A stretch of DNA of 64,000 nucleotides from Nioella nitratireducens (GCF_001879715.1 NZ_MNBW01000002.1:186001-250000), one strand, 5' to 3'; counted from the stretch's first letter, positions 35,632-44,345 are shown. The notes: a model not told the origin generated them from the sequence alone. Numbers and translations: made by a program.

Positions 35632-37683
35632 TTACAGCGTGACCGGGTCGTCCAGCGCCTCAAGCAGCGGTGCCAATTCGGTCTCGTACCGTTTCCACCC
35701 CGCCACCGAGGCGCGATAGATCGGCTGGCGCACCTGCGCAAAGCTGAGTGTATCGACCCGGCGCTTGGCCTTGTGCGGTTCCAGACAGGCGCTTTCCCAA
35801 TCCAACCCGGCCGCCGCCACCAGCGCGCGGATCTGCGGCTCGGGCTCTGCTGTCAGGTCTTCGTAGTCGACCACGTGCACGCGTCCGGGCAGCGCCTCGA
35901 CCCAATAGGCCTGCATGGCATCATAAAGCCGGATATAGCGCCCGATATCGCGCAGGTCCGAGGAATACAACTGCCGCCCCGGCGGGAACATGTTGCGGTA
36001 GATCGACAGCCCCACGTCACGCGGATCGCGGCGCAGCATCAGGAACCGGGCATTGGGCAGGGCGCGGGCTGCCTGCCCCACCCTTGAAAAGGTGGAAATC
36101 GCCTTGTCTGTGAACCGGTCTTCGGCCCCCGAGCGGCGCCGCGCGCCGCGCAGATACCGGTGCCCTGCCTGCGCATAGCCATCTCGCACATCCTCGGGGT
36201 CGCGCGCCGTCTGTTCCACCGCAAGGTGCAGGGAACGCACGAGGAAGGGCATCTCTCCGCCCGCCGTGACGCGGGAATGGGCGGCGAGAATGGTTTCCAC
36301 CAGCGTGGTGCCGGACCGGGGCACGCCCGAGACAAAGATCGGCGCGTCCTGCGCCACTTCCCCCGGCAAGTCCCGGTCACGGATCTTCTCATATCCCGCG
36401 ATCATCGCGCGGGCCGCCTCAAGGTCGGTTTCGAACCGATAGGGATAGTCTGCCCGCATCAGCCGGTTGGCACGGTCGAGGTGGGCAAAGACCGCTGCGT
36501 CGGCACCCAGATCGTCCTGCGCCTTGGCCATTGCAAAGGACAGCACCCGGCGCGAGGCTTGCGGTAGCGACAGGTCGGCCAGCCGCGCCTCCAGCACCGG
36601 CAAAACAGGGTCATCGGGCTTGACCTTGCCGCCGCCGATGTAGGACCGGATCGCCTCGGCGGCGTCGCGGCTGGCATGGATCGCGCGCAGCAAATCCTCT
36701 CGCGCGCCCTCAAGATCGCCCGCCGACTGCCGCTGCTGCCCACGCAGGGTCAACGCCTGAATGTTCCCCGGCTCCTTGCGCAACACATCGTCGAGCAGGC
36801 CGCGGGCGGCGCCGGCCTCGCCCTCCAGCGCCAGCTTGTCTGCCAGCCCGATCAGGGCGACGGGCTTCACCCCAAGGCGCAGCGCGGCGTCATAGGCGGC
36901 CCGCGCCTCCTTCGGGCGGCGCAACATGGCCAGCGTGTCGCCCCGGTCGATATGCAGACGGGGGGCCTTCTTGTGCCTTGCGATGGCCGCTGCCAACAAC
37001 GCCTCGGCCTCTTCCGGGCGGGCGGTTTCCCGCAGGACGCGGGCCTGCAAAAGCGTCACGTCGGCCCCCAGATTGGCAGCACGGGCCAGCGTTTCCCCGG
37101 CTGGCAACCACCGCCCCAATTCCACCAGTGTCTCGCCGAGCGCCGCCAGCGCCCGTGCGTTCCGCGGATCACGTTCCACTGCCTTTTCAAGCGGTCCATG
37201 GGCCGCGCCCCATTTCTTCAGGGCGACCCGTGCCAGACCAAGCGCCAATGCCGGACTGGCGGCATTGAGGGCTTGGGTGACAAGAGTGAAAGCCGCCGCT
37301 TCCGCCGCTTCCGCCTTGCCCGCCTCGATCTGGCGCAGGATGCCCGAGACGTCAGGCTCGCCACCAAGGGAAATCCCGGCCGCCGCCGCCTCGCGTTGCA
37401 GCTTTTTCAGCTTGCCGCCCGACAGCACCGCCGCGAGGCCCTGCCAAATCGCGGGCTCTCTCGGTTTGGCAGCCAGCGCCTTGCGCAGAGCGGTTTCTGC
37501 CTTGGCCGCATTTCCCAGTGCGGCGTGGATGCGCCCGACCTGAAAATGCGCCTCGGCCAGATCGGGGCGCATCTGCAATATCTGCGCATAGAGCGCCAGC
37601 GCCTCATCCGGGCGCTCTGCATTTTGGGCACTCAGCGCCTGTTGATACAGCTGTTTGAGGCGCGCCGGATTGACCGGAAGCAT
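35632..37683 (-). CDS. TPR-repeat sulfotransferase
   Basis: 683 residues. The first 420 or so are tetratricopeptide-like repeats (AQNAERPDEALALYAQILQMRPDLAEAHFQVGRIHAALGN and others). The C-terminal third is a sulfotransferase domain with the 5'-phosphosulfate loop FVSGVPRSGTTLVETIL near residues 445-461, and later RDPRDVGLSIYRN for the 3'-phosphate of PAPS. Such fusion proteins are common in Rhodobacterales, and acceptors are unknown (protein tyrosine or polysaccharide proposed). The PAPS donor would come from the sulfate-activation enzyme at 40608. It lies 3 bp downstream of an Lrp regulator gene and is probably cotranscribed. Confidence 0.88.
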   Translation of the reverse strand: MLPVNPARLKQLYQQALSAQNAERPDEALALYAQILQMRPDLAEAHFQVGRIHAALGNAAKAETALRKALAAKPREPAIWQGLAAVLSGGKLKKLQREAAAAGISLGGEPDVSGILRQIEAGKAEAAEAAAFTLVTQALNAASPALALGLARVALKKWGAAHGPLEKAVERDPRNARALAALGETLVELGRWLPAGETLARAANLGADVTLLQARVLRETARPEEAEALLAAAIARHKKAPRLHIDRGDTLAMLRRPKEARAAYDAALRLGVKPVALIGLADKLALEGEAGAARGLLDDVLRKEPGNIQALTLRGQQRQSAGDLEGAREDLLRAIHASRDAAEAIRSYIGGGKVKPDDPVLPVLEARLADLSLPQASRRVLSFAMAKAQDDLGADAAVFAHLDRANRLMRADYPYRFETDLEAARAMIAGYEKIRDRDLPGEVAQDAPIFVSGVPRSGTTLVETILAAHSRVTAGGEMPFLVRSLHLAVEQTARDPEDVRDGYAQAGHRYLRGARRRSGAEDRFTDKAISTFSRVGQAARALPNARFLMLRRDPRDVGLSIYRNMFPPGRQLYSSDLRDIGRYIRLYDAMQAYWVEALPGRVHVVDYEDLTAEPEPQIRALVAAAGLDWESACLEPHKAKRRVDTLSFAQVRQPIYRASVAGWKRYETELAPLLEALDDPVTL

Positions 37684-37686
37684 GGC

Positions 37687-38187
37687 TCAGCCCTCTCGGG
37701 CCATGCGATCTTCGAGCACCTCGAAGGGAACGCCCGGTTCGTCCTTTGCACCACGGATGACCAGCGAGGTGCGCACATGGGCGACGTTCTCGGCAGCGGT
37801 CAATTGCTCGGTCAGGAAGCTCTGGAAGCTGGACAGGTCAGGGGCCACGCATTTCAGAATGAAGTCGATCTCGCCGTTCAGCATGTGACACTCGCGCACC
37901 AAGGGCCACCCGCGGCAACGCTCTTCAAAGGCGACCAGATCGGCTTCGGCCTGACTGTGCAGGCCAACCATGGCAAAGACCTGAACCTCGAACCCCAACA
38001 AGCGCGGGTCCACATCGGCGTGATAGCCGCGAATGAACCCGGTCTCTTCCAATGTGCGCACCCGGCGCAGGCATGGCGGGGCCGAGATTCCGACGCGGCT
38101 GGCCAGCTCGACATTGGTCATGCGGCCATTGCCCTGAAGTTCGGCCAGGATCCGGCGATCCGTCTGATCTAATTTCGCTCCAGGCAT
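37687..38187 (-). CDS. Lrp/AsnC-family transcriptional regulator
   Basis: 166 residues. The helix-turn-helix spans DQTDRRILAELQGNGRMTNVELASRVGISAPPCLRRVRTLEE, and the C-terminal ligand domain has YHADVDPRLLGFEVQVFAMVGL and GEIDFILKCVAPDLSSFQSFL. It is closest in pattern to Lrp-type regulators next to trxB in Rhodobacterales. It stands upstream of the TPR-sulfotransferase gene on the same strand and divergent from a lipoprotein gene, so it may act on the AT-rich 38188-38389 region. Confidence 0.92.
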   Translation of the reverse strand: MPGAKLDQTDRRILAELQGNGRMTNVELASRVGISAPPCLRRVRTLEETGFIRGYHADVDPRLLGFEVQVFAMVGLHSQAEADLVAFEERCRGWPLVRECHMLNGEIDFILKCVAPDLSSFQSFLTEQLTAAENVAHVRTSLVIRGAKDEPGVPFEVLEDRMAREG

Positions 38188-38389
38188 GCGGTTGCGGCCT
38201 CCCTCTGGCGGTGCGATTTATTCAATCTGTTATGGGACATGCCCTTCGCGCAAGATTATTTCAAGCACGCGCAACATATGGAACGTGAGGGCGCAGAATG
38301 CAAGGGATCTGGCCCCGACGACGACAGCAAGCGCCGGTTCTGCTATCCTGTTGGCATTTCGTCAACCAATTTATCCCAGGAGATCCAAC

Positions 38390-38668
38390 ATGAAAGCATC
38401 CTCTCTTCTCCTCGCAATTCCGGTCCTGACCTTGGTCGCGTGCGAAGGCGACAGCGATTCCCTCTCGGTGCGCGAGTCCGACTTCTATGATCGGACCGTG
38501 ATAACAGTTGCCGGCCAGAACTACGCGGTGGTCACCCGCCCCGCGACCGCCAGCTTTCCGCAACGGTACTACGTGCAACTCGATGGGCGGTTCTTCGAAT
38601 GCGACGCGCCCACGGTCGAGGCCTGCGCGCCGGTCATCAACAGGGCCACGTCCAGCGAAGATCCCTAA
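38390..38668 (+). CDS. small putative lipoprotein
   Basis: 92 residues. The signal MKASSLLLAIPVLTLVAC ends in a lipobox cysteine at residue 18 (LVAC), and CCAGGAGATCC precedes the ATG at 38390. The mature part has two further cysteines (FFECDAPTVEACAPV) and the short pattern AVVTRPATASFPQRYYVQLDG. I recognise no family; it is probably a periplasmic-facing lipoprotein. It lies between an Lrp regulator and trxB. Confidence 0.7.
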   Translation: MKASSLLLAIPVLTLVACEGDSDSLSVRESDFYDRTVITVAGQNYAVVTRPATASFPQRYYVQLDGRFFECDAPTVEACAPVINRATSSEDP

Positions 38669-38779
38669 ACGCCACGGACCGCATTGGCGCAAACGACGCA
38701 CCGGGCATCGCCCCCCCTTCCTCAGGGCGGGCGCGGCGACTACATTGCCGCCGACTCTTGATTTTCCCGAGGATGTTCC

Positions 38780-39724
38780 ATGTCTGAGACCCGCCACACC
38801 CGCGTTCTGATCATCGGCTCCGGCCCGGCTGGCTACACCGCCGCAGTCTATGCCAGCCGTGCCATGCTGGAACCGATCCTTGTGCAGGGGATCGAACCGG
38901 GCGGGCAATTGACCACCACGACCGAAGTGGAAAACTGGCCAGGCGATACCGAGGTGCAAGGCCCCGACCTGATGGTGCGGATGGAGGCCCACGCCAAAGC
39001 CATGGGCTGCGAGGTCATCGGCGATATCATCACCTCGCTGGATACCTCCGCCCGCCCGTTCACGGCCAAGGGCGACAGTGGCACCACCTACACCGCCGAC
39101 GCAGTGATCCTGTGCACCGGCGCGCGGGCGAAATGGCTTGGCCTGCCGTCGGAAGACGCGTTCAAGGGATTTGGCGTTTCCGCCTGCGCCACCTGTGACG
39201 GGTTCTTCTATCGCGGGCAGGAAATTGTTGTGATCGGCGGCGGCAACACCGCCGTGGAAGAAGCGCTGTTCCTGACCAATTTCGCCTCCAAGGTGACGCT
39301 GATCCACCGCCGCGATGAACTGCGCGCCGAGAAGATCCTGATCGACCGGCTGATGAAGAACCCCAAGATCGAGCCGCTTTGGCATCACGTGCTGGAGGAA
39401 GTCGTGGGCACCGACAGCCCCAAGGGCGTCGAGGCGGTGCGCGTCAAGCATGTCGATACTGGCGAGATCACGGAAATTGCGTGCAAGGGCGTCTTCGTCG
39501 CCATCGGCCACGCACCCGCGAACGAACTGGTCAAGGACACGCTGGACCTGCACCACGGCGGCTATGTCAAGGTCGAGGCAGGCAGCACGCGCACCTCGGT
39601 TCCGGGTGTCTTCGCGGCAGGCGACCTGACAGACCATGTCTACCGTCAGGCAGTGACAAGTGCTGGCATGGGTTGCATGGCAGCGCTCGATGCAGAACGC
39701 TGGCTGGCGGAACAGGACGACTAA
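38780..39724 (+). CDS. trxB: thioredoxin-disulfide reductase
   Basis: 314 residues. The FAD site [15 protein letters not shown], the redox-active pair CATC in [11 protein letters not shown], and the NADPH site [15 protein letters not shown] are in the bacterial low-Mr order. The C-terminal [21 protein letters not shown] is typical. It reduces thioredoxin with NADPH in the cytoplasm. GAGGATG precedes the ATG. It is followed by a strong terminator (39748-39772). Confidence 0.97.
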   Translation: MSETRHTRVLIIGSGPAGYTAAVYASRAMLEPILVQGIEPGGQLTTTTEVENWPGDTEVQGPDLMVRMEAHAKAMGCEVIGDIITSLDTSARPFTAKGDSGTTYTADAVILCTGARAKWLGLPSEDAFKGFGVSACATCDGFFYRGQEIVVIGGGNTAVEEALFLTNFASKVTLIHRRDELRAEKILIDRLMKNPKIEPLWHHVLEEVVGTDSPKGVEAVRVKHVDTGEITEIACKGVFVAIGHAPANELVKDTLDLHHGGYVKVEAGSTRTSVPGVFAAGDLTDHVYRQAVTSAGMGCMAALDAERWLAEQDD

Positions 39725-39747
39725 GGTTTCACCAGAAGTGACCGATC

Positions 39748-39772
39748 AGGGCCGCCCCGTGCGGCCCTTTTT
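39748..39772 (+). terminator. intrinsic terminator of trxB
   Basis: GGGCCGC (39749-39755) and GCGGCCC (39761-39767) form a perfect stem with a 5-nt loop, followed by TTTTT (39768-39772). Confidence 0.85.
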
Positions 39773-39832
39773 CATTGAGCCCCAAGATATGCCCCGATAG
39801 CCTGCGGTCGCGAGTCGATCAAAGAGGCCCTC

Positions 39833-40375
39833 ATGCGCTGGCGCGGTGTCAATCACGTGGAGTTCTCGGTTCTGGACTACGACAGCTCGGTCGCCTTCTA
39901 CGACGCGCTGTTTGGCTGGCTGGGATACAAGAGCTTCTGGACCCTCGATATCGGCTATCGCTCGACCTATTACATGGCGCGCTTTCCCATGCCCCACAGC
40001 TATATCGGTATCCAACCGGCACGCTCGGGCGACAAGCTGGACCATCGGGCGCGGGCCGTGGGCATCCACCATATCGCCCTCTGGGCACGGTCCCGACGCG
40101 AGATTGACGCGTTTCACCGGGATTTCCTGACCCCGCGAAATTTGTCCGTGACCGATCCGCCGCAGGAATACCCGGTCTATGCGCCGGGCTATTACGCTGT
40201 GTTCTTCGACGATCCGATCAACGGCATCCACTGGGAACTGGCCCATATCCCGCGCCTGCCCGGTCTTGGCGCGCTGAGGCGGTTTCGGGCTGCGCTGAAA
40301 GCTGCCGCACAGGACCATCCCGAATGGGACGGCCCGCCTGAAAAGATCGCTTTCCGCAGCTTGCCGCCCCGCTAG
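39833..40375 (+). CDS. VOC-family (glyoxalase/dioxygenase-fold) protein
   Basis: 180 residues. The two-module VOC fold is visible with VNHVEFSVLDYDSSVAFYDALFGWLGY at the N terminus, HHIALWARSRREIDAFH in the middle and FFDDPINGIHWELAHI near the end. His, His and Glu metal-ligand positions (NHVEF, HHIAL and HWELA) appear present. Substrate unknown. It is monocistronic between the trxB terminator and the 232-bp region before the sulfate-activation gene. Confidence 0.85.
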   Translation: MRWRGVNHVEFSVLDYDSSVAFYDALFGWLGYKSFWTLDIGYRSTYYMARFPMPHSYIGIQPARSGDKLDHRARAVGIHHIALWARSRREIDAFHRDFLTPRNLSVTDPPQEYPVYAPGYYAVFFDDPINGIHWELAHIPRLPGLGALRRFRAALKAAAQDHPEWDGPPEKIAFRSLPPR

Positions 40376-40607
40376 GTGCGCGCTTTCAACAGGTTGTCCA
40401 TTCGATCCCGGCCGAGTTGGTTGGAGCTACCAAGCCACGACCTTGCTCCCGGGGATCGAATGACCGCGACACGCTGCAACGTTCCGCTGTCGCCCCGTTG
40501 CAGATGCGCCACGGTGGCGGGTTTCCCCCGGTTCCTTGGAAAAACTCTTTTCTGCACCTGCATCATGTGACATGTGTTCATTCATGAACACACTTTGAGT
40601 CGACCCG
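40376..40607. other. 232-bp intergenic region upstream of the sulfate-activation gene
   Basis: No gene. The last 50 bp become AT-rich and hold the perfect palindrome at 40573-40592. TTGGAA at 40536-40541 is a possible -35 element; the -10 match near 40560 is poor. No S-box, SAM or other riboswitch structure was recognised. Confidence 0.4.
40573..40592. promoter_or_regulatory. perfect 9-2-9 inverted repeat, candidate MarR-type operator
   Basis: TGTGTTCAT-TC-ATGAACACA is a perfect palindrome 15 bp upstream of the ATG at 40608. Its size and symmetry fit MarR-type operators, and the adjacent gene encodes a MarR-type winged-helix domain. Autoregulation is an inference. Confidence 0.65.
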
Positions 40608-42683
40608 ATGCCCACGCCCCGGACCCCAGCCGCCCTGCCGGAAGAAGATCATCTCTTCCGCCTCCTGCGCCAGCTCGATACGGCGCCGGATGCCTCGCAG
40701 CGCGCGACGGCCGAGGCGCTAGGCATCTCGCTCGGACGGCTCAACGCGCAATTGCGCGCGGTGAGTGACGCGGGTCTGGTCAAGATTTCCAACCGCCCCG
40801 GTCCCGACAAGCGCCAGCGCTTCGCTTACGCCCTGACCTCTCGCGGGGCCGCGGAAAAGGCGCGTCTCACCGACCGATTTCTCGCCAACAAGCTTGCCGA
40901 ATACGATGCCCTTCACGCTGAACTGACCGGCACGGCAAGCGGACTTCTTTCCCTCAAGAATAGGACACAAGTGATGCAGAACCACCTTGCCCCTATCCAA
41001 GAACTTTACGTGTCGAATGACAGCGCGCAGAAGCTCAAGCGCGAAGCCGCCGATCTGGTGTCGTGGGACATGACCCCGCGTCAGATCTGCGACCTCGAAC
41101 TGTTGATGAACGGCGGCTTCAACCCGCTCAAGGGCTTCCTGACGGAAGAAGACTACAACGGCGTCGTCGAAAACATGCGCCTTGCCGACGGCACGCTGTG
41201 GCCGATGCCGATCACGCTGGACGTGTCCGAGGACTTCGCCGCCAAGATCGAACCCGGTCAGGACATCGCCCTGCGTGACCAGGAAGGCGTGATCCTCGCC
41301 ATCCTGTCGCTGTCCGACAAATACACCCCCAACAAGGCCCGCGAGGCCGAGATGGTCTTTGGCGCCGATGACGTGGCGCACCCCGCCGTGAACTACCTGC
41401 ACCACGTCGCAGGTCCGGTATACCTTGGTGGGGCAATCACCGGCATCCAGCAGCCGATCCACTACGATTTCCGCGCCCGCCGCGACACGCCCAACGAGTT
41501 GCGCGCCTATTTCCGCAAGCTCGGCTGGCGCAAGATCGTCGCCTTCCAGACCCGCAACCCGCTGCACCGCGCGCATCAGGAACTGACCTTCCGCGCCGCC
41601 AAGGAAGCGCAGGCCAACCTGCTGATCCACCCTGTCGTGGGCATGACCAAGCCGGGCGATGTCGACCACTTCACCCGCGTGCGCTGCTACGAGGCGGTTC
41701 TGGACAAGTACCCGGCCGCGACCACCACCATGTCGCTGCTAAACCTCGCCATGCGCATGGCCGGCCCGCGAGAGGCCGTCTGGCACGCCCTGATCCGCAA
41801 GAACCACGGCTGCACCCACATGATCGTCGGACGCGACCACGCGGGCCCCGGCAAGAACAGCCAGGGCGAAGACTTCTACGGTCCCTACGACGCGCAGGAT
41901 CTGGTGCGCCAGCACGAGGCGGAAATCGGCCTCGAAATGGTGGACTTCAAGCACATGGTCTATGTGCAGGAACGCGCCCAGTACGAACCGAATGACGAGA
42001 TCGCCGACCGCGACAACGTCACCATCCTGAACATCTCGGGCACCGAACTGCGCCGCCGTCTGCGCGAGGGGCTGGAAATCCCCGAATGGTTCAGTTTCCC
42101 CGAAGTGGTTCAGGAACTGCGCCGCACCTCGCCGCCGCGCGCCAAGCAGGGGTTCACCGTGTTCTTCACCGGTCTTTCTGGCTCTGGCAAATCCACCATC
42201 GCCAACGCGATGATGGTCAAGCTGATGGAAATGGGCGGTCGTCCGGTAACGCTGCTTGACGGCGACGTGGTGCGCAAACACCTGTCCTCGGAACTCGGCT
42301 TTTCGAAAGAGCACCGCGACATCAACATTCGCCGCATCGGCTATGTCGCCTCCGAGATCACCAAGAACGGCGGCATCGCCATCTGCGCCCCGATCGCGCC
42401 CTACACGGCAACCCGCCGCTCGGTGCGCGAAATGATCGAGGCCTTCGGCGCCTTTGTCGAAGTCCACGTCGCCACCTCGCTGGAAGAATGCGAACGCCGC
42501 GACCGAAAGGGGCTCTACAAGCTGGCCCGCGACGGCAAGATCAAGGAATTCACCGGCATTTCCGACCCCTACGAGGCACCGACCGCGGCCGAACTGGTGG
42601 TGGAAACCGAGGGTATGGACGTGGATTACTGCGCGCAACAGGTGTTGCTGAAGCTGGAATCAATGGGCCTGATCGGCGCCTGA
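40608..42683 (+). CDS. cysNC-like (sat-cysC): winged-helix (MarR/EPS-associated type) fused to bifunctional sulfate adenylyltransferase/adenylylsulfate kinase
   Basis: 691 residues. Residues 1-105 approximately are a MarR-like winged helix (ATAEALGISLGRLNAQLRAVSDAGL, then ALTSRGAAEKARLTDRFLANKLAEYDAL), close in pattern to stand-alone EPS-associated MarR regulators of about 110 residues. A 17-residue linker leads to Met123, where a canonical 569-residue Sat-CysC begins. ATP sulfurylase shows QTRNPLHRAHQ (near 314) and VGRDHAGPG (near 403). APS kinase shows GLSGSGKST (near 521) and the conserved DGDVVRKHL. It makes APS and then PAPS from sulfate. ATG 40974 has its own AGGA eight bases upstream, so an unfused product is possible. 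The symbol is descriptive; the fusion is not one I know as a standard gene. Confidence 0.9.
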   Translation: MPTPRTPAALPEEDHLFRLLRQLDTAPDASQRATAEALGISLGRLNAQLRAVSDAGLVKISNRPGPDKRQRFAYALTSRGAAEKARLTDRFLANKLAEYDALHAELTGTASGLLSLKNRTQVMQNHLAPIQELYVSNDSAQKLKREAADLVSWDMTPRQICDLELLMNGGFNPLKGFLTEEDYNGVVENMRLADGTLWPMPITLDVSEDFAAKIEPGQDIALRDQEGVILAILSLSDKYTPNKAREAEMVFGADDVAHPAVNYLHHVAGPVYLGGAITGIQQPIHYDFRARRDTPNELRAYFRKLGWRKIVAFQTRNPLHRAHQELTFRAAKEAQANLLIHPVVGMTKPGDVDHFTRVRCYEAVLDKYPAATTTMSLLNLAMRMAGPREAVWHALIRKNHGCTHMIVGRDHAGPGKNSQGEDFYGPYDAQDLVRQHEAEIGLEMVDFKHMVYVQERAQYEPNDEIADRDNVTILNISGTELRRRLREGLEIPEWFSFPEVVQELRRTSPPRAKQGFTVFFTGLSGSGKSTIANAMMVKLMEMGGRPVTLLDGDVVRKHLSSELGFSKEHRDINIRRIGYVASEITKNGGIAICAPIAPYTATRRSVREMIEAFGAFVEVHVATSLEECERRDRKGLYKLARDGKIKEFTGISDPYEAPTAAELVVETEGMDVDYCAQQVLLKLESMGLIGA

Positions 42684-42719
42684 CCCGGCCCCCTGACCTG
42701 CCAATCCGATCCGACATTG

Positions 42720-42759
42720 CCCCGCGCCCCGGTCCTTTCCGTGGGCGCGGGGGTGTCTT
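42720..42759 (+). terminator. intrinsic terminator of the sulfate-activation gene
   Basis: CCCCGCGCCC (42720-42729) and GGGCGCGGGG (42743-42752) form a perfect 10-bp stem with a 13-nt loop. TGTCTTTT follows. Confidence 0.75.
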
Positions 42760-42779
42760 TTGGTCAATCGGAACCGCAA

Positions 42780-42796
42780 AGTGACGCCGCGTCACT
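42780..42796. promoter_or_regulatory. inverted repeat upstream of outer-membrane protein gene
   Basis: AGTGACG-CCG-CGTCACT is a perfect 7-bp inverted repeat about 100 bp before the ATG at 42894. It lies past the terminator of the previous gene, so it may be an operator or a leader hairpin. Confidence 0.4.
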
Positions 42797-42893
42797 AATG
42801 CGCAACACCTCGCGCCAATGGAGTCCGGTTAACTTGCAAGAATCGGTTTTCGGGCGAAAGCTGCCTGCACCCCCAACCAAGGGAGCGGGACAG

Positions 42894-43580
42894 ATGAAAA
42901 CCTTGAAGACTGCCTTAATCGGCATCGCGGCCTCGATCTTGATGATCAGTGGCGCGGCGGCCCAAAGCCTGCCCTTCAGCTTCGGGGGTGGCAGCAGCTT
43001 TGCTCGCGGCCCCGATCGTTTGACCTTCGGATTTGCCACGGCGCTATGCGACGACTGTCGCACCGTTCCCGGCGGCGGTGGCCCCGAGGATATCATTATC
43101 GGCAACTCGCTTGGCCTGTTGCTGGCCGCGACCTGGATCGCGGGCGGCGCATCTGCCTCGTCGTCGGCCCCGGCATTGGCCTACTCTCTTGGGGTCGAGC
43201 ATGACACCAACAGCGTCAACGCCTTCCGCCAGGCGGGCGGGGCGGTGTTTCCGACATCGGGCGATTCCACCTTCACCGGCGTCTTCGTCGGCGTCGCCTA
43301 TGAAACACCTCTGGGCGGCGGCTTTTCCAGCAGCTCCATCGCCGTGCCGACCTTCGGCCTTGGCCTGAACCTCGGCTATGGCTGGGCCGCGGTTGACGGG
43401 TTCGGCGGCGCGTTTCAGACGGATGGCAGCGGCCTCTATGGCCGCGCCGATGCCTATATGGCGATCCCGCTGGCGGGCGGCATGTTCCTGTCGCCGGGGA
43501 TTTCCTATCGCGTCTTCGATTTCAACGGCATCGAGGACAACAGCCTGATGGCCTTCCTCCGCTTTACCATCCCGCTCTGA
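42894..43580 (+). CDS. exported protein, likely small outer-membrane beta-barrel
   Basis: 228 residues with a Sec signal (MKTLKTALIGIAASILMISGAAAQ). The mature part alternates glycine, serine and aromatic residues (FSFGGGSSFARGPDRLTFGFATAL, GVFVGVAYETPLGGGFSSSSIAVP, GLGLNLGYGWAAVDGFGGAF) and ends FLRFTIPL, with a terminal hydrophobic residue as in barrel proteins. Two cysteines (ALCDDCR) are near the mature N terminus. I recognise no named family. GGGAGCGGG precedes the ATG. It has its own terminator (43608-43636). Confidence 0.65.
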   Translation: MKTLKTALIGIAASILMISGAAAQSLPFSFGGGSSFARGPDRLTFGFATALCDDCRTVPGGGGPEDIIIGNSLGLLLAATWIAGGASASSSAPALAYSLGVEHDTNSVNAFRQAGGAVFPTSGDSTFTGVFVGVAYETPLGGGFSSSSIAVPTFGLGLNLGYGWAAVDGFGGAFQTDGSGLYGRADAYMAIPLAGGMFLSPGISYRVFDFNGIEDNSLMAFLRFTIPL

Positions 43581-43607
43581 ACCCAAGACACGAGGGACGG
43601 GACGAAG

Positions 43608-43636
43608 AAGGGCGCCCCCGGTGGGAGCGCCCTTTT
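43608..43636 (+). terminator. intrinsic terminator
   Basis: AAGGGCGC (43608-43615) and GCGCCCTT (43627-43634) form a perfect 8-bp stem with an 11-nt loop, followed by TT. It closes the outer-membrane-protein transcript. Confidence 0.75.
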
Positions 43637-43690
43637 ATCATATTCAATCTCGCGCCGGGTGCAGCTGGCGATGCCGCCCCCCGACATACT

Positions 43691-43924
43691 CTAATGCACG
43701 CTCACGGGCCGCATGTCGTTCTGCCGCGCCACAACGAAGGCAAGCTTGCGGTCCTTGACCAGGGCCAGTTGCTGCCCGTCCTCCGAACCGATGGCATACA
43801 GTTCGGTCAGCCCGGCTTCGCTGGCCTGTTCCTTCACCTCATCCGGCAGATCGTCGATGCTGATCTTGCGGACATAGACGATGGGGCGTTCGCCGCCGGT
43901 GGCCTTTTCACTGGGTTCATACAT
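43691..43924 (-). CDS. DUF1150 family protein
   Basis: 77 residues. The pattern IVYVRKISIDDLPDEV, LTELYAIGSEDGQQLALVKDRKLAFVVARQNDM is that of DUF1150, small proteins found almost only in alphaproteobacteria and usually next to Hsp20 genes. Function unknown. It overlaps the Hsp20 gene by 8 nt on the same strand and is surely translated from the same messenger. Confidence 0.88.
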   Translation of the reverse strand: MYEPSEKATGGERPIVYVRKISIDDLPDEVKEQASEAGLTELYAIGSEDGQQLALVKDRKLAFVVARQNDMRPVSVH

Positions 43925-44345
43925 CCTGCGCGCCTCCTGACTTGATGGTGATCGTTTGCACCACGTTTTCGGGGATCGAGCGTGTCAGGTCGACATGCAG
44001 CAACCCGTGCTCCATCGCGGCCCCGGCCACTTCCACGCCCTCGGCCAGCACAAAGCTGCGCTGAAACTGACGCGCGGCGATTCCACGGTGCAGAAACACG
44101 CGGCCCTCGCTGTCATCGGACTGACGGCCCCGGATCACCAACTGGCGGTCTTCCAGCGTGATCGACAGGTCGCCCTCGGCAAAACCAGCCACGGCGAGCG
44201 TGATGCGAAAAACATTCTCGCCACTCTGTTCGATATTATAGGGCGGGTATCCGTCATTGCCGGATTTGGCGGTGCGTTCCACCAGCCGCTCCAATTGGTC
44301 GAACCCCAACAGGAACGGGTGCGACGCAAGGGTCAATTTGGTCAT
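43917..44345 (-). CDS. ibpA: small heat shock protein, Hsp20/IbpA family
   Basis: 142 residues. The alpha-crystallin domain is marked by YPPYNIEQSGENVFRITLAVAGFAEGDLSITLEDRQLVIRG and the C-terminal RSIPENVVQTITI. The N terminus (LASHPFLLGFDQLERLVERTAKSGNDGYPPYN) is the IbpA-like form. ATG 44345 is chosen because GAAGG stands at good distance; an ATG three codons earlier is possible. It is followed by DUF1150 with an overlap. No CIRCE or RpoH box was recognised, but RpoH control is usual for such genes. Confidence 0.93.
   Translation of the reverse strand: MTKLTLASHPFLLGFDQLERLVERTAKSGNDGYPPYNIEQSGENVFRITLAVAGFAEGDLSITLEDRQLVIRGRQSDDSEGRVFLHRGIAARQFQRSFVLAEGVEVAGAAMEHGLLHVDLTRSIPENVVQTITIKSGGAQDV

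Noticed and set aside
40372..40581. Small minus-strand frame in front of the sulfate-activation gene
   Set aside because: It covers the palindrome and promoter region, has no ribosome binding site and no known similarity.
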